A stretch of 64,000 nucleotides of DNA from Tunturiibacter empetritectus. GTDB lineage: Bacteria; Acidobacteriota; Terriglobia; Terriglobales; Acidobacteriaceae. The notes under the pieces are model-generated. The model made no database searches. It was not told where the DNA came from and worked only from the letters and a program-made list of their open reading frames with translations. The stretch covers positions 1,054,001 through 1,118,000 of the forward strand of contig NZ_JACCCU010000001.1 of the NCBI RefSeq assembly GCF_013410875.1, given 5' to 3'. Shown here piece by piece: positions 25,061 to 34,159 of the stretch. The position numbers and the translations under genes were made by a program. The number at the start of each line of letters is the position of its first letter. Within the stretch, counting starts at the first letter, position 1.

Positions 25061-27136
25061 ATGGGCCGAATCCGCATTCTCTCCGATCTCGTGGCCAATC
25101 AAATCGCCGCCGGCGAAGTCGTCGAACGACCGGCCTCCGTCGTCAAAGAGCTCCTGGAAAACTCTCTCGACGCGCACGCTACCCGCATCCGAATTGAGGT
25201 CGAAGCCGGCGGCCGCAAGCTCATCCGCATCACCGACAACGGTCACGGCATGGTCCGCGACGACGCCCTCCTCGCCTTTGAGCGCCACGCCACCTCAAAG
25301 CTCCGCAGCGCCGATGACCTCCTCTCCATCTCCACCCTGGGCTTTCGTGGAGAAGCCCTGCCCTCGATCGCCAGCGTCTCCCGCCTCCAACTCGAGACCC
25401 GCGTCGCCGAAGAGTCCTCAGGCACCCTGGTCGAGATCGCAGGCGGCAATATACTCCGTGTTGAAGACGCTGGCCTTCCCGTTGGCACCACCATCACCCT
25501 CCGCGACCTCTTCTTCAACACCCCCGCCCGCCGAAAATTCCTCAAGTCCGAGCAGACCGAGCTCTCTCACATCGCCGCCCTCGTCACCCACTACGCCCTC
25601 GTCCACCCTACAAAACACATCGAGCTCCACTCCTCCACCCAGGCTCTCCTGGTCGCCCCAGCTGTCGCCAACGCTGCCGAACGCCTCTTCCAGATCTTCG
25701 GCAAAGACACCAGCAACTATATGCTCCCCACCACCGCCGAACTCGACTTCACCCGCGCCGGCCTCCCCGAGCTCCCGCCCTGGAAGCGCGAAGAAGACTA
25801 CGTCGCACCGGATCCCGGCTTCCTCCGCATGACCGGCTTCGTCTCCAAGCCCGAACTGCAAAAGCTCAACCGCAACTCCATCTACGTCTTCGTCAACCAG
25901 CGCCTCATCCGCGACAAGCTCATCCTCCACGCGCTCTCCGAGGCCTACCGCAACATCCTTCCGCCCACCTCCTATCCGGTCGTCCTGCTCTATCTCGAGA
26001 TGCCGCCGCAAGAGGTCGACGTCAACGTCCATCCAGCCAAGACCGAGGTCCGCTTCCGCCAGCCCAGCTTCGTGCACGACTTCGTCCGCGACACCATCCG
26101 AACCACGCTCATCCAGGCCCGTCCCGCCGCCAGTTTTGCCACAGCGCTCCAGAATGGCCCGCAAGGGATCTCAAGCTCTCTCCTTATCGACGTAAGCCCG
26201 CTCCCCGGCCCTCCAGGTGGCGGCGATGCTATTCCTCAGCCAGTCTTCGACCCCACGTATCCCCCATCCACCTTCGAAGAAGGGGACGCGATACCGCTGA
26301 GCGTCGAAGGGGAAGGTGCCCTCTATTTTTCGAATGGCTCCGAGTCTTCGAATTACTCCCAGACCGCGCAATGGGACAGTCCTACTTCAGCTGAAACCAT
26401 AAAGTCCCCCACCTTCCACCTTGCTGCTCCCATAGTGCCACCCTCTCCCGGCCGCTTCGCCTTTTCGGGACACTCGATCCCCATCGGTTACGAATCCACC
26501 GACACCGAATCCATCTACGACGCAGCCTCACCCCAGCAAGCCGACACGCTCACTGCGCTCTCTACCCTCAAGCCGCTCAGTCAACTCCGCGACTCCTTCA
26601 TCCTCGCCACCAACGAAGAGGGTCTCTGGATCATCGACCAGCATGTAGCTCATGAGCGCATCCTCTTCGAAAAAGTTCTCCGCGAGCGCGACACCGAACA
26701 GATCCAGCGCCAGCGCCTGCTCATGCCTCTGCTCATCGACCTCCTCCCCGCGCAGATGATCACCTTCGCCGAGATCGCCGAAGAACTGGAGCGCAACGGC
26801 TTCGAAGCCGAGCCTTTCGGCCCCAGGACTCTTACAGTCAAGGCCGCACCCATCGGTCTCGAGGGCCGCGAGCTTGAGCACCTCCTCGAAGAAGTCCTTG
26901 CCATCCCCGACCGCAATCGCCAGACCGAGAACTCCGAGGCCCGCCGTCGCCGTATCGCAGCCTCCATCGCCTGCCACGCCGCAATCAAGATCAATCAGCC
27001 CCTCGAACACTCAAAGATCGAATGGCTGCTCGACGCGCTGGGAAAGACCGAGCACCCCACAGCCTGCCCCCACGGCAGACCCATCGCTCTGCGGTACTCC
27101 TACAAGGACATTTCGAAGGCCTTCCAGCGCATCTGA
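25061..27136 (+). CDS. mutL: DNA mismatch repair protein MutL
   Basis: A 691-residue GHKL ATPase and latent endonuclease of mismatch repair. N-terminal ATP-binding motifs are IAAGEVVERPASVVKELLEN, ITDNGHGM, ISTLGFRGEALPSIASV and the LFFNTPARRKFLK stretch, with NVHPAKTEVRF closing the transducer domain (to about 335). A poorly conserved linker (about 345-490) leads to the C-terminal dimerisation/nuclease domain with DQHVAHERILFE (the DQHA-x2-E-x4-E motif with Val for Ala), ACHAAIKINQPL and CPHGRPI. The nuclease motifs indicate a MutH-independent system. mutS is not in the window. Confidence 0.96.
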   Translation: MGRIRILSDLVANQIAAGEVVERPASVVKELLENSLDAHATRIRIEVEAGGRKLIRITDNGHGMVRDDALLAFERHATSKLRSADDLLSISTLGFRGEALPSIASVSRLQLETRVAEESSGTLVEIAGGNILRVEDAGLPVGTTITLRDLFFNTPARRKFLKSEQTELSHIAALVTHYALVHPTKHIELHSSTQALLVAPAVANAAERLFQIFGKDTSNYMLPTTAELDFTRAGLPELPPWKREEDYVAPDPGFLRMTGFVSKPELQKLNRNSIYVFVNQRLIRDKLILHALSEAYRNILPPTSYPVVLLYLEMPPQEVDVNVHPAKTEVRFRQPSFVHDFVRDTIRTTLIQARPAASFATALQNGPQGISSSLLIDVSPLPGPPGGGDAIPQPVFDPTYPPSTFEEGDAIPLSVEGEGALYFSNGSESSNYSQTAQWDSPTSAETIKSPTFHLAAPIVPPSPGRFAFSGHSIPIGYESTDTESIYDAASPQQADTLTALSTLKPLSQLRDSFILATNEEGLWIIDQHVAHERILFEKVLRERDTEQIQRQRLLMPLLIDLLPAQMITFAEIAEELERNGFEAEPFGPRTLTVKAAPIGLEGRELEHLLEEVLAIPDRNRQTENSEARRRRIAASIACHAAIKINQPLEHSKIEWLLDALGKTEHPTACPHGRPIALRYSYKDISKAFQRI

Positions 27137-27233
27137 CTCTGTGAAGAATCCGCGAATATGTCGCACGGCGGCAACCATCTCTCCATGACTCTGCAACCAA
27201 CTTGTATCAATCTTCGTTCCACTGGAGAGACCA

Positions 27234-28331
27234 TTGCGCAAATTCATCGATAACTCCCGCATTTATTTCCGGTCAGCGTACATCGTCTGTTTTGCCTCCG
27301 CTCTCTTCGTCTCCCTTGCGGGCTGCAAATCAAGCTCCGGCGGCAGCGAAGCCCAGAGCGTCGAACTCAACGGTGCAGGAAGCACCTTCGTCTACCCCGT
27401 CATGTCCCGTTGGACGTCCTCTTTCTCCGGCGCCCACTCCAACGTCCGCATCAACTACCAATCCATCGGCTCCGGCGGCGGCGTTCAGCAAGTGAAAAAC
27501 GGCACCGTCGACTTCGGCGCCTCCGACGCCGCGCTCAACGACGATCAGCTCAATGGCATGAAGCCGATGCTTCAAATCCCGGAGTCCGCCGGACCCGTCT
27601 GTATCACCTACTCTCTCCCCGGCCTCAACAAACCCATCCAGCTCTCCTCCGACGCCATCGCCGGCATCTTCCTCGGCAAGATCACCACCTGGCACGATCC
27701 CATCCTGGCCAAAGACAACCCCGGCGTCGCTCTGCCCAACACCAAGATCCTCGTCGCCCACCGCACCGATGGCAGCGGCACCACCAACGCCTTCACCACC
27801 TACCTCTCCGCCGTCAGTCCGGAGTGGCAGCAGAAGGTCGGCCAGGGCAACTCCGTCAACTGGCCCGTCGGCATGGGCGGAAAGGGAAGCGAGGGCGTTA
27901 CCGGCCAGGTCCGTCAAACGCCCGGAGCCATCGGATACGTCGAACTCACCTTCGCCCAGCAGAACAAGCTACCCGTAGCCTCCATCAAGAATCTCGCTGG
28001 CAAATACATCCCGCCGGACACCTCCAGCACCACCGCCGCCATAGCAGCCTTCACCGATCAGCTCTCGAAAGACCCGCGCACCCCCATCGTCAACGCCCCC
28101 GCCTCCGCACCTGACGCCTATCCAATCTCCACCCTCACCTTCCTCATCATCCCGAAGGATGGCCCCGACGTTGTAAAGCGAACGGCCCTCAGAAACTTCG
28201 TCCAGTACGTCATCACCGACGGCCAAGCCGCCGCGGCCACACTCAACTACGCCCCACTTCCCGACGGCGTCAAAGACTACGACCGCCAACAACTCCAACA
28301 GATGACAGCAGCCGGCCAGCCAATCCCCTAA
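27234..28331 (+). CDS. pstS: Phosphate ABC transporter substrate-binding lipoprotein
   Basis: A 365-residue periplasmic phosphate-binding protein. The start is TTG at 27234 with GGAGAG five bases upstream. A lipoprotein signal ends in the lipobox SLAGC (Cys near residue 30). Ligand-binding features are LNGAGSTFVYPVMSRW, YQSIGSGGGVQQV, DFGASDAAL and RTDGSGTTNAFT, all typical of PstS. The gene is followed by a terminator and not by pstC, pstA or pstB, which must lie elsewhere if present. No clear PHO-box was recognised upstream. The mutL gene ends 97 bases earlier. Confidence 0.94.
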   Translation: MRKFIDNSRIYFRSAYIVCFASALFVSLAGCKSSSGGSEAQSVELNGAGSTFVYPVMSRWTSSFSGAHSNVRINYQSIGSGGGVQQVKNGTVDFGASDAALNDDQLNGMKPMLQIPESAGPVCITYSLPGLNKPIQLSSDAIAGIFLGKITTWHDPILAKDNPGVALPNTKILVAHRTDGSGTTNAFTTYLSAVSPEWQQKVGQGNSVNWPVGMGGKGSEGVTGQVRQTPGAIGYVELTFAQQNKLPVASIKNLAGKYIPPDTSSTTAAIAAFTDQLSKDPRTPIVNAPASAPDAYPISTLTFLIIPKDGPDVVKRTALRNFVQYVITDGQAAAATLNYAPLPDGVKDYDRQQLQQMTAAGQPIP

Positions 28332-28347
28332 CCAAGTCATCCCAGCC

Positions 28348-28390
28348 GTCTTATCCGCCAGAGAAAGCAAGGTGCGGATAAGACTGCTTT
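28348..28390 (+). terminator. pstS terminator
   Basis: An 11-bp perfect stem GTCTTATCCGC / GCGGATAAGAC (28348-28358 and 28374-28384) with a 15-base loop, followed by TGCTTTCTT. It lies 17 bases after the pstS stop. Confidence 0.85.
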
Positions 28391-28588
28391 CTTACGCCAC
28401 ACAGAATCTTGGATTCCTTGATAGTGGGTCACTTTGGTAAACGACTGTTTGCCGAAAAGGGAGCTTTGCGGGAATCATTAGTCGTTACTATACAAAATGG
28501 CGTTTATGGGGAGGAACTCTCCAAGCCGATGCAATCCCTTTTAGTGGGTGCATTGGGCTGCTTCGAATCCGCGAGATCGATTGGGAAA

Positions 28589-29224
28589 CTATGAAGACTG
28601 ATTCTGCGAGATATAACCCCTCAGGAGCAGAGACAGAGCAATCCGGAGGCCTTCCCATATGTACTTCTGAGGTATTGCCCCCAGCTTCCCGCACATCTGC
28701 AACGAGTCTGTTGCCATCGCGAGCATCAGTCTGCATGCAACGGCTCTCTTGGTTTGGGGCATAGCGGGGGCATTCACCGAAAGAAACTCTTCCAAAGGCT
28801 GCATCGCCAATTGTTCAAGGGGCTGACAGTGTTCGCTCAAGTGACGCACAACTGCTGGAAACACCGGGTGCCGCTCGACCAGCAGGCGAAAATTTGTCGT
28901 ATACCACTGGACGAATGCCTCCGTATCGACGCTGTAGGGTTTCGTCCTCATCTGCTCGGCCCAGTCTCTTTCGAGCGAAGTCCGCAATCGCACTACAAGG
29001 GCTTCAATGATCTGCTCCCTATTGGAGAAGAAGCGATACATTGAACCAACCGCAGAGCCTGAGCGGCTTGCGACGGCAGTGAGTGTCAAGCCGGATATGC
29101 CCTCGTCGATCAAGATCTTCTCGACAGCATCCAGAATCAGGTCGACCCTCAACTCGCCGCGCTTCTGCTGGGGACGAGCTCGTAATGTCGCGTTTGGCTT
29201 GTTCGCTCTCTTCTGCATCACCAT
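28589..29224 (-). CDS. TetR/AcrR-family regulator
   Basis: A 211-residue regulator. The N-terminal DNA-binding domain shows VDLILDAVEKILIDEGISGL, LTAVASRSGSAVGSMYRFFS and NREQIIEALV, the classic TetR layout; the helical C-terminal ligand domain is unassigned. It is divergent from the SRPBCC-SDR pair, with two 24-bp inverted-repeat sites in the intervening region, so it probably represses that operon and itself. The SRPBCC product suggests a hydrophobic effector, but this is inference. Confidence 0.92.
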   Translation of the reverse strand: MVMQKRANKPNATLRARPQQKRGELRVDLILDAVEKILIDEGISGLTLTAVASRSGSAVGSMYRFFSNREQIIEALVVRLRTSLERDWAEQMRTKPYSVDTEAFVQWYTTNFRLLVERHPVFPAVVRHLSEHCQPLEQLAMQPLEEFLSVNAPAMPQTKRAVACRLMLAMATDSLQMCGKLGAIPQKYIWEGLRIALSLLLRGYISQNQSS

Positions 29225-29250
29225 TTCTTATTCTCGCGCGTTCGCTTGAG

Positions 29251-29308
29251 TTGACGAAATGCGAGTGATTCCTCTACTTTAACAAAATGCGAGGGTATCC
29301 TCGCTTTA
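29251..29308 (+). promoter_or_regulatory. Promoter with two TetR-type operators
   Basis: Two related 24-bp sites, 29257-29280 and 29285-29308, start AAATGCGAG and end with CTC..CTTT; the second contains the near-perfect GCGAGG-GTAT-CCTCGC. They are spaced 28 bases start to start. TTGACG (29251-29256) and TACTTT (29275-29280), 18 bases apart, form a rightward promoter overlapped by the first site. Confidence 0.7.
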
Positions 29309-29333
29309 TAGGATTCTGAAAGGACGGCCTCTG

Positions 29334-29861
29334 GTGAAGTGGAAACAAGTTGTGAAGGGTTTTCTTTTGTTTGCGGGATTTCTCGCCGCAGTTGGCGTTG
29401 TTGGATACCTAATCGTTCCCTCATGGACGGTAACGGCGAGCACGGTGAGTAGCGCAAGCCCGCAACAGATATGGGCCTGGTATATAGATACCCCGGACGT
29501 TCCCCAATGGGATCATCTCGTCAAGCAGGTGATAGCGCACGGGCCGTTCGAGGTTAACACGCAAGGGGAAAACATTCCGTATTCGGGGCCAGTCATGCAT
29601 TGGACTTTGACGCAAGTTACCGTCAACAAGTCCTACACCGAGACGTCTCGGCTACCGTTAGCCACATTGGAAGCGACACACGTCGTCTCTGTTCAGGACA
29701 ACGTCACACACATCACGCACGGCATTACAGTGAATGGTCCGGCCGCGTGGGTGTATCGATTCTTGTTCCGCAAGCAGATTGACGATGGAATGCGCCAGGC
29801 GATCAACGATCTGGCGGCAGGTGCTCCCAACGGGCTACTCCACACAGGAGGTGGACGCTAA
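29334..29861 (+). CDS. Membrane-anchored SRPBCC family protein
   Basis: A 175-residue protein starting with GTG (AAGGA about 10 bases upstream). One N-terminal membrane helix (residues about 7-28) is followed by a SRPBCC/polyketide-cyclase-like domain: SASPQQIWAWYIDTPDVPQW, then VMHWTLTQV and THVVSVQDNVTHITHGI, ending with the helix DDGMRQAINDLA. It resembles the membrane-anchored protein at 4403 in plan. The stop codon overlaps the next gene start by one base (TAATG), so the two are translationally coupled. It is probably controlled by the divergent TetR. Confidence 0.85.
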   Translation: MKWKQVVKGFLLFAGFLAAVGVVGYLIVPSWTVTASTVSSASPQQIWAWYIDTPDVPQWDHLVKQVIAHGPFEVNTQGENIPYSGPVMHWTLTQVTVNKSYTETSRLPLATLEATHVVSVQDNVTHITHGITVNGPAAWVYRFLFRKQIDDGMRQAINDLAAGAPNGLLHTGGGR

Positions 29862-30609
29862 TGCTCCGAGGCGGGAATCAGATTCTGATAACAGGCGGAG
29901 CGACAGGCATAGGCCTGGAGCTCGCAAAGCTATTCGTCGCAGACGGCAATCAGGTTGCCATTTGCGGACGTGATCGTGATCGGTTGGAAGCAGCAAACCA
30001 CTCAGTTCCACAACTCCGAACAATCGTCGCCGACATAAGCAAGGAAGACGATCGACAGCGGTTGCGGGAGACGATGGATGCAGAGCTTCCCAATCTGAAT
30101 GTGCTCATCAACAACGCCGGAACGTTGAAAGTCTGTGATTTGACCGATCCGGCGTATCTACTCCAACTGCAAAACGAGATTGCGACAAACTTCTTTGGCC
30201 CGCTGTCCCTCACAGCAATTTGCTTCCCCGACTTCAGGCTCAACCGAGCGCGGTGGTCGTAAACGTAACAACGGGCTATGTCTTCGTTCCCAGCGCAAGA
30301 ACCGCACCGTACTCAGCGACAAAAACTGCTTCGCATGTAATGACCAAAGCACTTCGATATCAGCTACGGGATACAGGCATTCGAGTTGTAGAAGTGATGC
30401 CACCGGCAGTGGATACTCAAATGGCTTCGCACTACAAGGGCTCCAAGATGAGTGCGGAGCATGCGGCAAGATTTATCCATCGGCGACTGTTGAAGAATGA
30501 AACCGAGATCGTAGTAGGCCTCTCGCGTCTGCCTCAATTTCTCGGTAGAGCTTTCCCTGAACTCTCTTTCAGATTGCTGAACAATCTCGAATCGGATGAG
30601 AGCAAATGA
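29861..30609 (+). pseudogene. Short-chain dehydrogenase with an internal frameshift
   Basis: Together the two frames encode a classical SDR of about 249 residues (DltE-like). Frame 1 carries the cofactor motif ITGGATGIGLELAKLF and NNAG (in LINNAGTLKV). Frame 2 resumes from about 30220 with LLPRLQAQPSAVVVNV, the catalytic YSATK and the C-terminal helix. The total length is 749 bases, two short of a multiple of three plus one codon, consistent with one missing base near 30218-30219 (between GCA and TTG). Either the gene is freshly inactivated or there is a sequencing error. Frame 1 alone stops at 30262 without the Tyr-x3-Lys active site. Confidence 0.85.
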
Positions 30610-30973
30610 CGACAGACTTCAGTTGGATCGAGATCCGGTCCACCCCCGAGGGAATCGCAACGACGGCAGACGCCTCATAAAGGACGAGTTTGTAACGACA
30701 AGTCGGCTTCTGGGCAGTAGCAACCTGATTCCCTGAAACAGGATTTACAGGTAACTTGGCTACCCGGATTTCAATTTGACCCACTACCAATTCCTCACCC
30801 TTTCACGGAACACTCTCGCTTTGCGGTATTCTTAGAAGGACATACAAAAAGCATCTCAGCGCATCTAGCCGCTCATCGCTCGAATCCAATCTTTTAGTGT
30901 CATCCTTTTAGCCCAGGCTAAGGATATGTTGTAGCGCGAGCCCCGCTCCGCCCAGCAGGAAGGCAACACCCCC
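30610..30973. other. 364-base gap, no gene recognised
   Basis: Several short frames exist (one on the minus strand, 30569-30790) but none shows a ribosome site or family motif. The part before 30974 must hold the promoter of the following gene; I see no clear elements. Confidence 0.45.
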
Positions 30974-33250
30974 TTGAAAAGCCAGCCGAACCCAAGCACT
31001 CCCACGGCCGACCAGCTCGCCGCCGCCCGCCTCGCGCATTGGCATCAAAACACCGATCCCATCCTCACCATCAACATGCTCCGAGACTGGCTCAACGCCT
31101 CAGGCCTGGTCTTCTTCACGCCTCGCGCCGCACAGCTCCCCGCGCCCGCGCCATCCTTCGTCGAAGCCATCCTCGGCACCCCCAACGCAGCTCCCACCCT
31201 CGCCGACACGGACCAGTCCCGCAGCATCCTCTCCCGACTCATCATTGACGGCGGCGCCATTCCCCTCAATCTCCTCGGTTCGCCCACCGGCACCGGCAGC
31301 GAGACCCCCGACTTCATCGTCTCCCCGCTCGCCTTCCCCTACATCTTCACCCTGCGCGGAGACAAAGCCTGGAAGCAGCCACCCACCACCAGCGGAGCCA
31401 CCAAGGTCTCTCCGCTTGCCCTCAACACCTACACCCTCCTTAGCGAGCGTGCAAAAGATCACGCCACCGGCATGAGCTCCTACGACCTCACCACCCAGCT
31501 CGGCAAAGAGGTCACCGAGACCGCCGTCCTCCGCTCCCTCACCGAGCTCTGGCAGCACCTCCGCGTCATCCCCGTCCCGCAGCCAGACGGAGCCGCCACC
31601 CTCTGGGAGCTCACCACCACCCGCTTCACCAAGCAGATCAAAGCCGGAGCTAACGCTGGACAGCCCACCGCCCTCTCGGCCCTCATCTCTCTCTACCTCG
31701 GCCAGGCCATCGTAGCCTCTGAAGAGGACATCGAAACCTTCCTCTCGCCCATCGCCGCCCGTTCGCGCATCCGCGACATCGTCCACGCTCTCATCTCAGC
31801 ACGTCAACTGGAGACCATCGCAGTAGAAGGCCGCACCGTCCTCCACGTCACCGGCGAACTTCCCGCCTTCCTCGCAATCGCCGCCCCCACACCGGACGAC
31901 GTCGACTCCATCGCCGCCACCACTGAAGGCGACGGCACCGAATCCGTCGAGGAGACTGGCCGGATCAAGAAGTTCATCCCCAAGCCCCGCAAGGTCGGCA
32001 CCGGATTTGTAACCAAACCTGGTCGCAGTTCGGAATCGTCGCCTTCCCCGCGCGAGCGCCGGCCCTTCACCCGCGAATCCAACCGTTCCGACCGCCCCAG
32101 CTTCACCAAGCCCTGGGAAGAAGAGAAGGCCGACCGCCTCGCAGCAGCAAAGTCCTCCTCAGAAGTCTCTGATGAAGGCGATAGCGTCGCAGCTCCCCGC
32201 GCTCCTCGCACCTACGACCGCAAGCCCAGCTCCGACCGGGCAGGGAAGCGACCCTCCTTCGGTTCGAAACCATCCTTCGGCTCAAAGCCGTCATTTGGAT
32301 CGAAGCCAGCCTTTGGGTCGAAGCCGTCGTTCGGCAGCCGCCCCAGTTTTGGCAGCAAGCCATCCTTCGGCAGCAAGCCCCGCTATGACAGTGATCGACC
32401 CTCCGCGAGCGGCGACCGCCCCACCTACCGCCGCAGCGCAGACTCCACCGACAGCCGACCACCCCGCCGCGAATACACTCCGCGCCCCTACAACGATGCC
32501 TCAGCAGGCGAAGGCGACCGTCCCCGCAAGACCTTCTCTAAGCCAGGCACCTTCGGCCGCAAGCGCGAAGGCTTCGCCGGCAAGCCAAGCTTCGGTCGCG
32601 ATAGCAGCGACTCCCGCCCGCCCCGTCGCGACTACGGCGACACTCGCCCCCCGCGCCGCGACTTCGCCCCCCGTCCTGACGCAGACTCCGGTGACGCTCG
32701 TCCTCCACGCCGTACCTACGGCGACAAGCCGAGTTTCGGAGCCAAGCCCAGCTTCGGTGGCCCACGCAAGCCAGGCAGCTTCTCCGCCCGCCCGCAACGC
32801 AGCTTCGACGGCGGCGACCGCACCAACGGCTTCGCCCCGCGCAAGAACTTCTCTCGTGACACCCCAGCCACCCGTGATTCCGAAGCCCGTCCCCGCCGCA
32901 CAGAGGGCCGCGCCTCACGTCCCGACGGTCCCCCCTTCCGCAAGTTCGACGCCCCCCGCACCCCGCGTCCCAAGGGCGACTTCGAAGGCAAACCCAGCGG
33001 AGGCTTCGGCGAGAAAAAGCCCTACAGCAAAACCGGCAGCAGCTTCGGAGCCAAGAAGCCATATACCAAATCCAGCGGCAGCTTCGCCGGGAAATCGGCG
33101 TCTGGCAGCTTTGCCGGCAAGAAGTCCTATAGCAAATCCGCCGCCGGAATCGGCAAACCCGCCAGCACCTTCGATAAGTTCAAGGGCAACAAGAAGCCCT
33201 TTGGCAATCGGCCTCCCGCCCGTAAGTTCAAACGTGAGGAAGGGGAATAA
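30974..33250 (+). CDS. Unknown protein with winged-helix-like N-terminal half and long repetitive basic tail
   Basis: A 758-residue protein from TTG 30974. Residues 1-310 are a folded region of unknown family, apparently conserved in helix pattern (KVSPLALNTYTLL, TELWQHLRVIPV, TRFTKQIKAG, TFLSPIAARSRIRDIVHALI); parts recall winged-helix segments of AlkZ/YcaQ-type DNA glycosylases, but only weakly. Residues about 320-758 are disordered and rich in R, K, G, S, P and F, with seven PSFGSK-type hexads at 427-468 and many RPPRR, KPSFG and SFAGK motifs. Such tails bind nucleic acid or promote condensation in other proteins; for this one that is inference. cmk starts 5 bases later. Confidence 0.8.
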   Translation: MKSQPNPSTPTADQLAAARLAHWHQNTDPILTINMLRDWLNASGLVFFTPRAAQLPAPAPSFVEAILGTPNAAPTLADTDQSRSILSRLIIDGGAIPLNLLGSPTGTGSETPDFIVSPLAFPYIFTLRGDKAWKQPPTTSGATKVSPLALNTYTLLSERAKDHATGMSSYDLTTQLGKEVTETAVLRSLTELWQHLRVIPVPQPDGAATLWELTTTRFTKQIKAGANAGQPTALSALISLYLGQAIVASEEDIETFLSPIAARSRIRDIVHALISARQLETIAVEGRTVLHVTGELPAFLAIAAPTPDDVDSIAATTEGDGTESVEETGRIKKFIPKPRKVGTGFVTKPGRSSESSPSPRERRPFTRESNRSDRPSFTKPWEEEKADRLAAAKSSSEVSDEGDSVAAPRAPRTYDRKPSSDRAGKRPSFGSKPSFGSKPSFGSKPAFGSKPSFGSRPSFGSKPSFGSKPRYDSDRPSASGDRPTYRRSADSTDSRPPRREYTPRPYNDASAGEGDRPRKTFSKPGTFGRKREGFAGKPSFGRDSSDSRPPRRDYGDTRPPRRDFAPRPDADSGDARPPRRTYGDKPSFGAKPSFGGPRKPGSFSARPQRSFDGGDRTNGFAPRKNFSRDTPATRDSEARPRRTEGRASRPDGPPFRKFDAPRTPRPKGDFEGKPSGGFGEKKPYSKTGSSFGAKKPYTKSSGSFAGKSASGSFAGKKSYSKSAAGIGKPASTFDKFKGNKKPFGNRPPARKFKREEGE
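32252..32377 (+). repeat. Seven tandem 18-base units encoding PSFGSK
   Basis: Seven consecutive hexapeptide units (five PSFGSK, one PAFGSK, one PSFGSR) lie in-frame. Codons differ between units, implying selection on protein sequence rather than recent DNA duplication. Confidence 0.9.
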
Positions 33251-33255
33251 GCCGG

Positions 33256-34050
33256 ATGACGCAGCCGCACGAGGACTCCGCACCCGCAACGCCGCCTGAA
33301 ACCAACAAGCGCCAGCGCCCCGTCATCGCCATCGACGGGCCCGCCGGCGCCGGCAAAAGCACCCTCGCCGCCCATCTCGCCCGCCGCTTCGGGTTCCTCA
33401 ATCTCGAAACGGGTGCCATGTACCGCGCGCTCGCCCTTAAAGCCATCGACAACGACTACGACTTCGATGAAGAGGCGCCCCTCATGGACCTCGCCGCCCA
33501 CACCCGCATCACCCTCGAGCCGCAACTCGAAGGCAACCGCGTCCTGCTCGACGGTCGGGATGTCTCTCGCCGCATTCGCGAGACCGACGTCACCAACGCC
33601 GCCTCTAAAGTCTCCGTCCACCCGCAACTTCGCGCCTGGATGGTCCACCAGCAGCGCCTGCTCGGCCAGGCTGGCGGAGTTGTCATGGAAGGCCGCGACA
33701 TTGGCACCGCCGTCTTTCCCGACGCCGAAGTCAAGATCTTCCTCGACGCTGCCCCCGAAGTTCGCGGCAATCGCCGCTACCGCCAGGCCGCTCCCACATC
33801 GAACTCTGCCGAGCCCACCGACAGCCAAAACGGCCGTCAATCTCCTGATCCCGTCACCGCCGAACAGCAGCGTGTTAATGAGGAGGCTGTCCTTCGCGAG
33901 CTGAAAGACCGCGACTACCGCGACCGCAATCGGGCCGAATCACCCCTCAGGCCCGCCACCGACGCCGTCATCCTCGACTCCACCTCAATGACCCTCGCTG
34001 AGGTGCTCCAGCAGGCCGAAGAGATCGTTCGAACCCACCTCAAAGCATGA
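33256..34050 (+). CDS. cmk: Cytidylate kinase
   Basis: A 264-residue nucleotide kinase that phosphorylates CMP and dCMP using ATP. The P-loop GPAGAGKSTLAAHLA is at residues about 29-43, followed by NLETGAMYRALAL and the CMP-binding region around LLDGRDVSRRIRETDVTNAAS, then VMEGRDIGTAVFPDA. A Ser/Pro/Asn-rich insertion near residues 175-198 in the lid region and a 20-residue N-terminal extension make it longer than the usual 220-230. Its start is 5 bases after the stop of the repetitive-tail protein, so they are almost certainly cotranscribed. Confidence 0.96.
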   Translation: MTQPHEDSAPATPPETNKRQRPVIAIDGPAGAGKSTLAAHLARRFGFLNLETGAMYRALALKAIDNDYDFDEEAPLMDLAAHTRITLEPQLEGNRVLLDGRDVSRRIRETDVTNAASKVSVHPQLRAWMVHQQRLLGQAGGVVMEGRDIGTAVFPDAEVKIFLDAAPEVRGNRRYRQAAPTSNSAEPTDSQNGRQSPDPVTAEQQRVNEEAVLRELKDRDYRDRNRAESPLRPATDAVILDSTSMTLAEVLQQAEEIVRTHLKA

Positions 34051-34137
34051 CCCTGCGTGATAACTAGCATTGTGGACCAACGTTTGTCGAATCCGCTGAA
34101 CCCCAATATCCTCATTTAGACTGGAAAATTCACATAT

Positions 34138-34159
34138 TTTGCACTACAAATAGTGCAAA
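34138..34159 (+). promoter_or_regulatory. Hairpin upstream of the cold-shock gene
   Basis: A perfect 9-bp inverted repeat TTTGCACTA / TAGTGCAAA with CAAA loop, in an AT-rich 263-base leader between cmk and the cold-shock gene. It is not followed by a T-run, so more likely an operator or leader-RNA element than a terminator of cmk. Confidence 0.6.

Noticed and set aside
28409..28594. Short + strand frame between pstS and TetR
   Set aside because: No family similarity, no ribosome site, composition like non-coding DNA.
30569..30790. Minus-strand frame in the gap after the SDR
   Set aside because: Overlaps the SDR 3-prime end; no recognisable domain or start signals.
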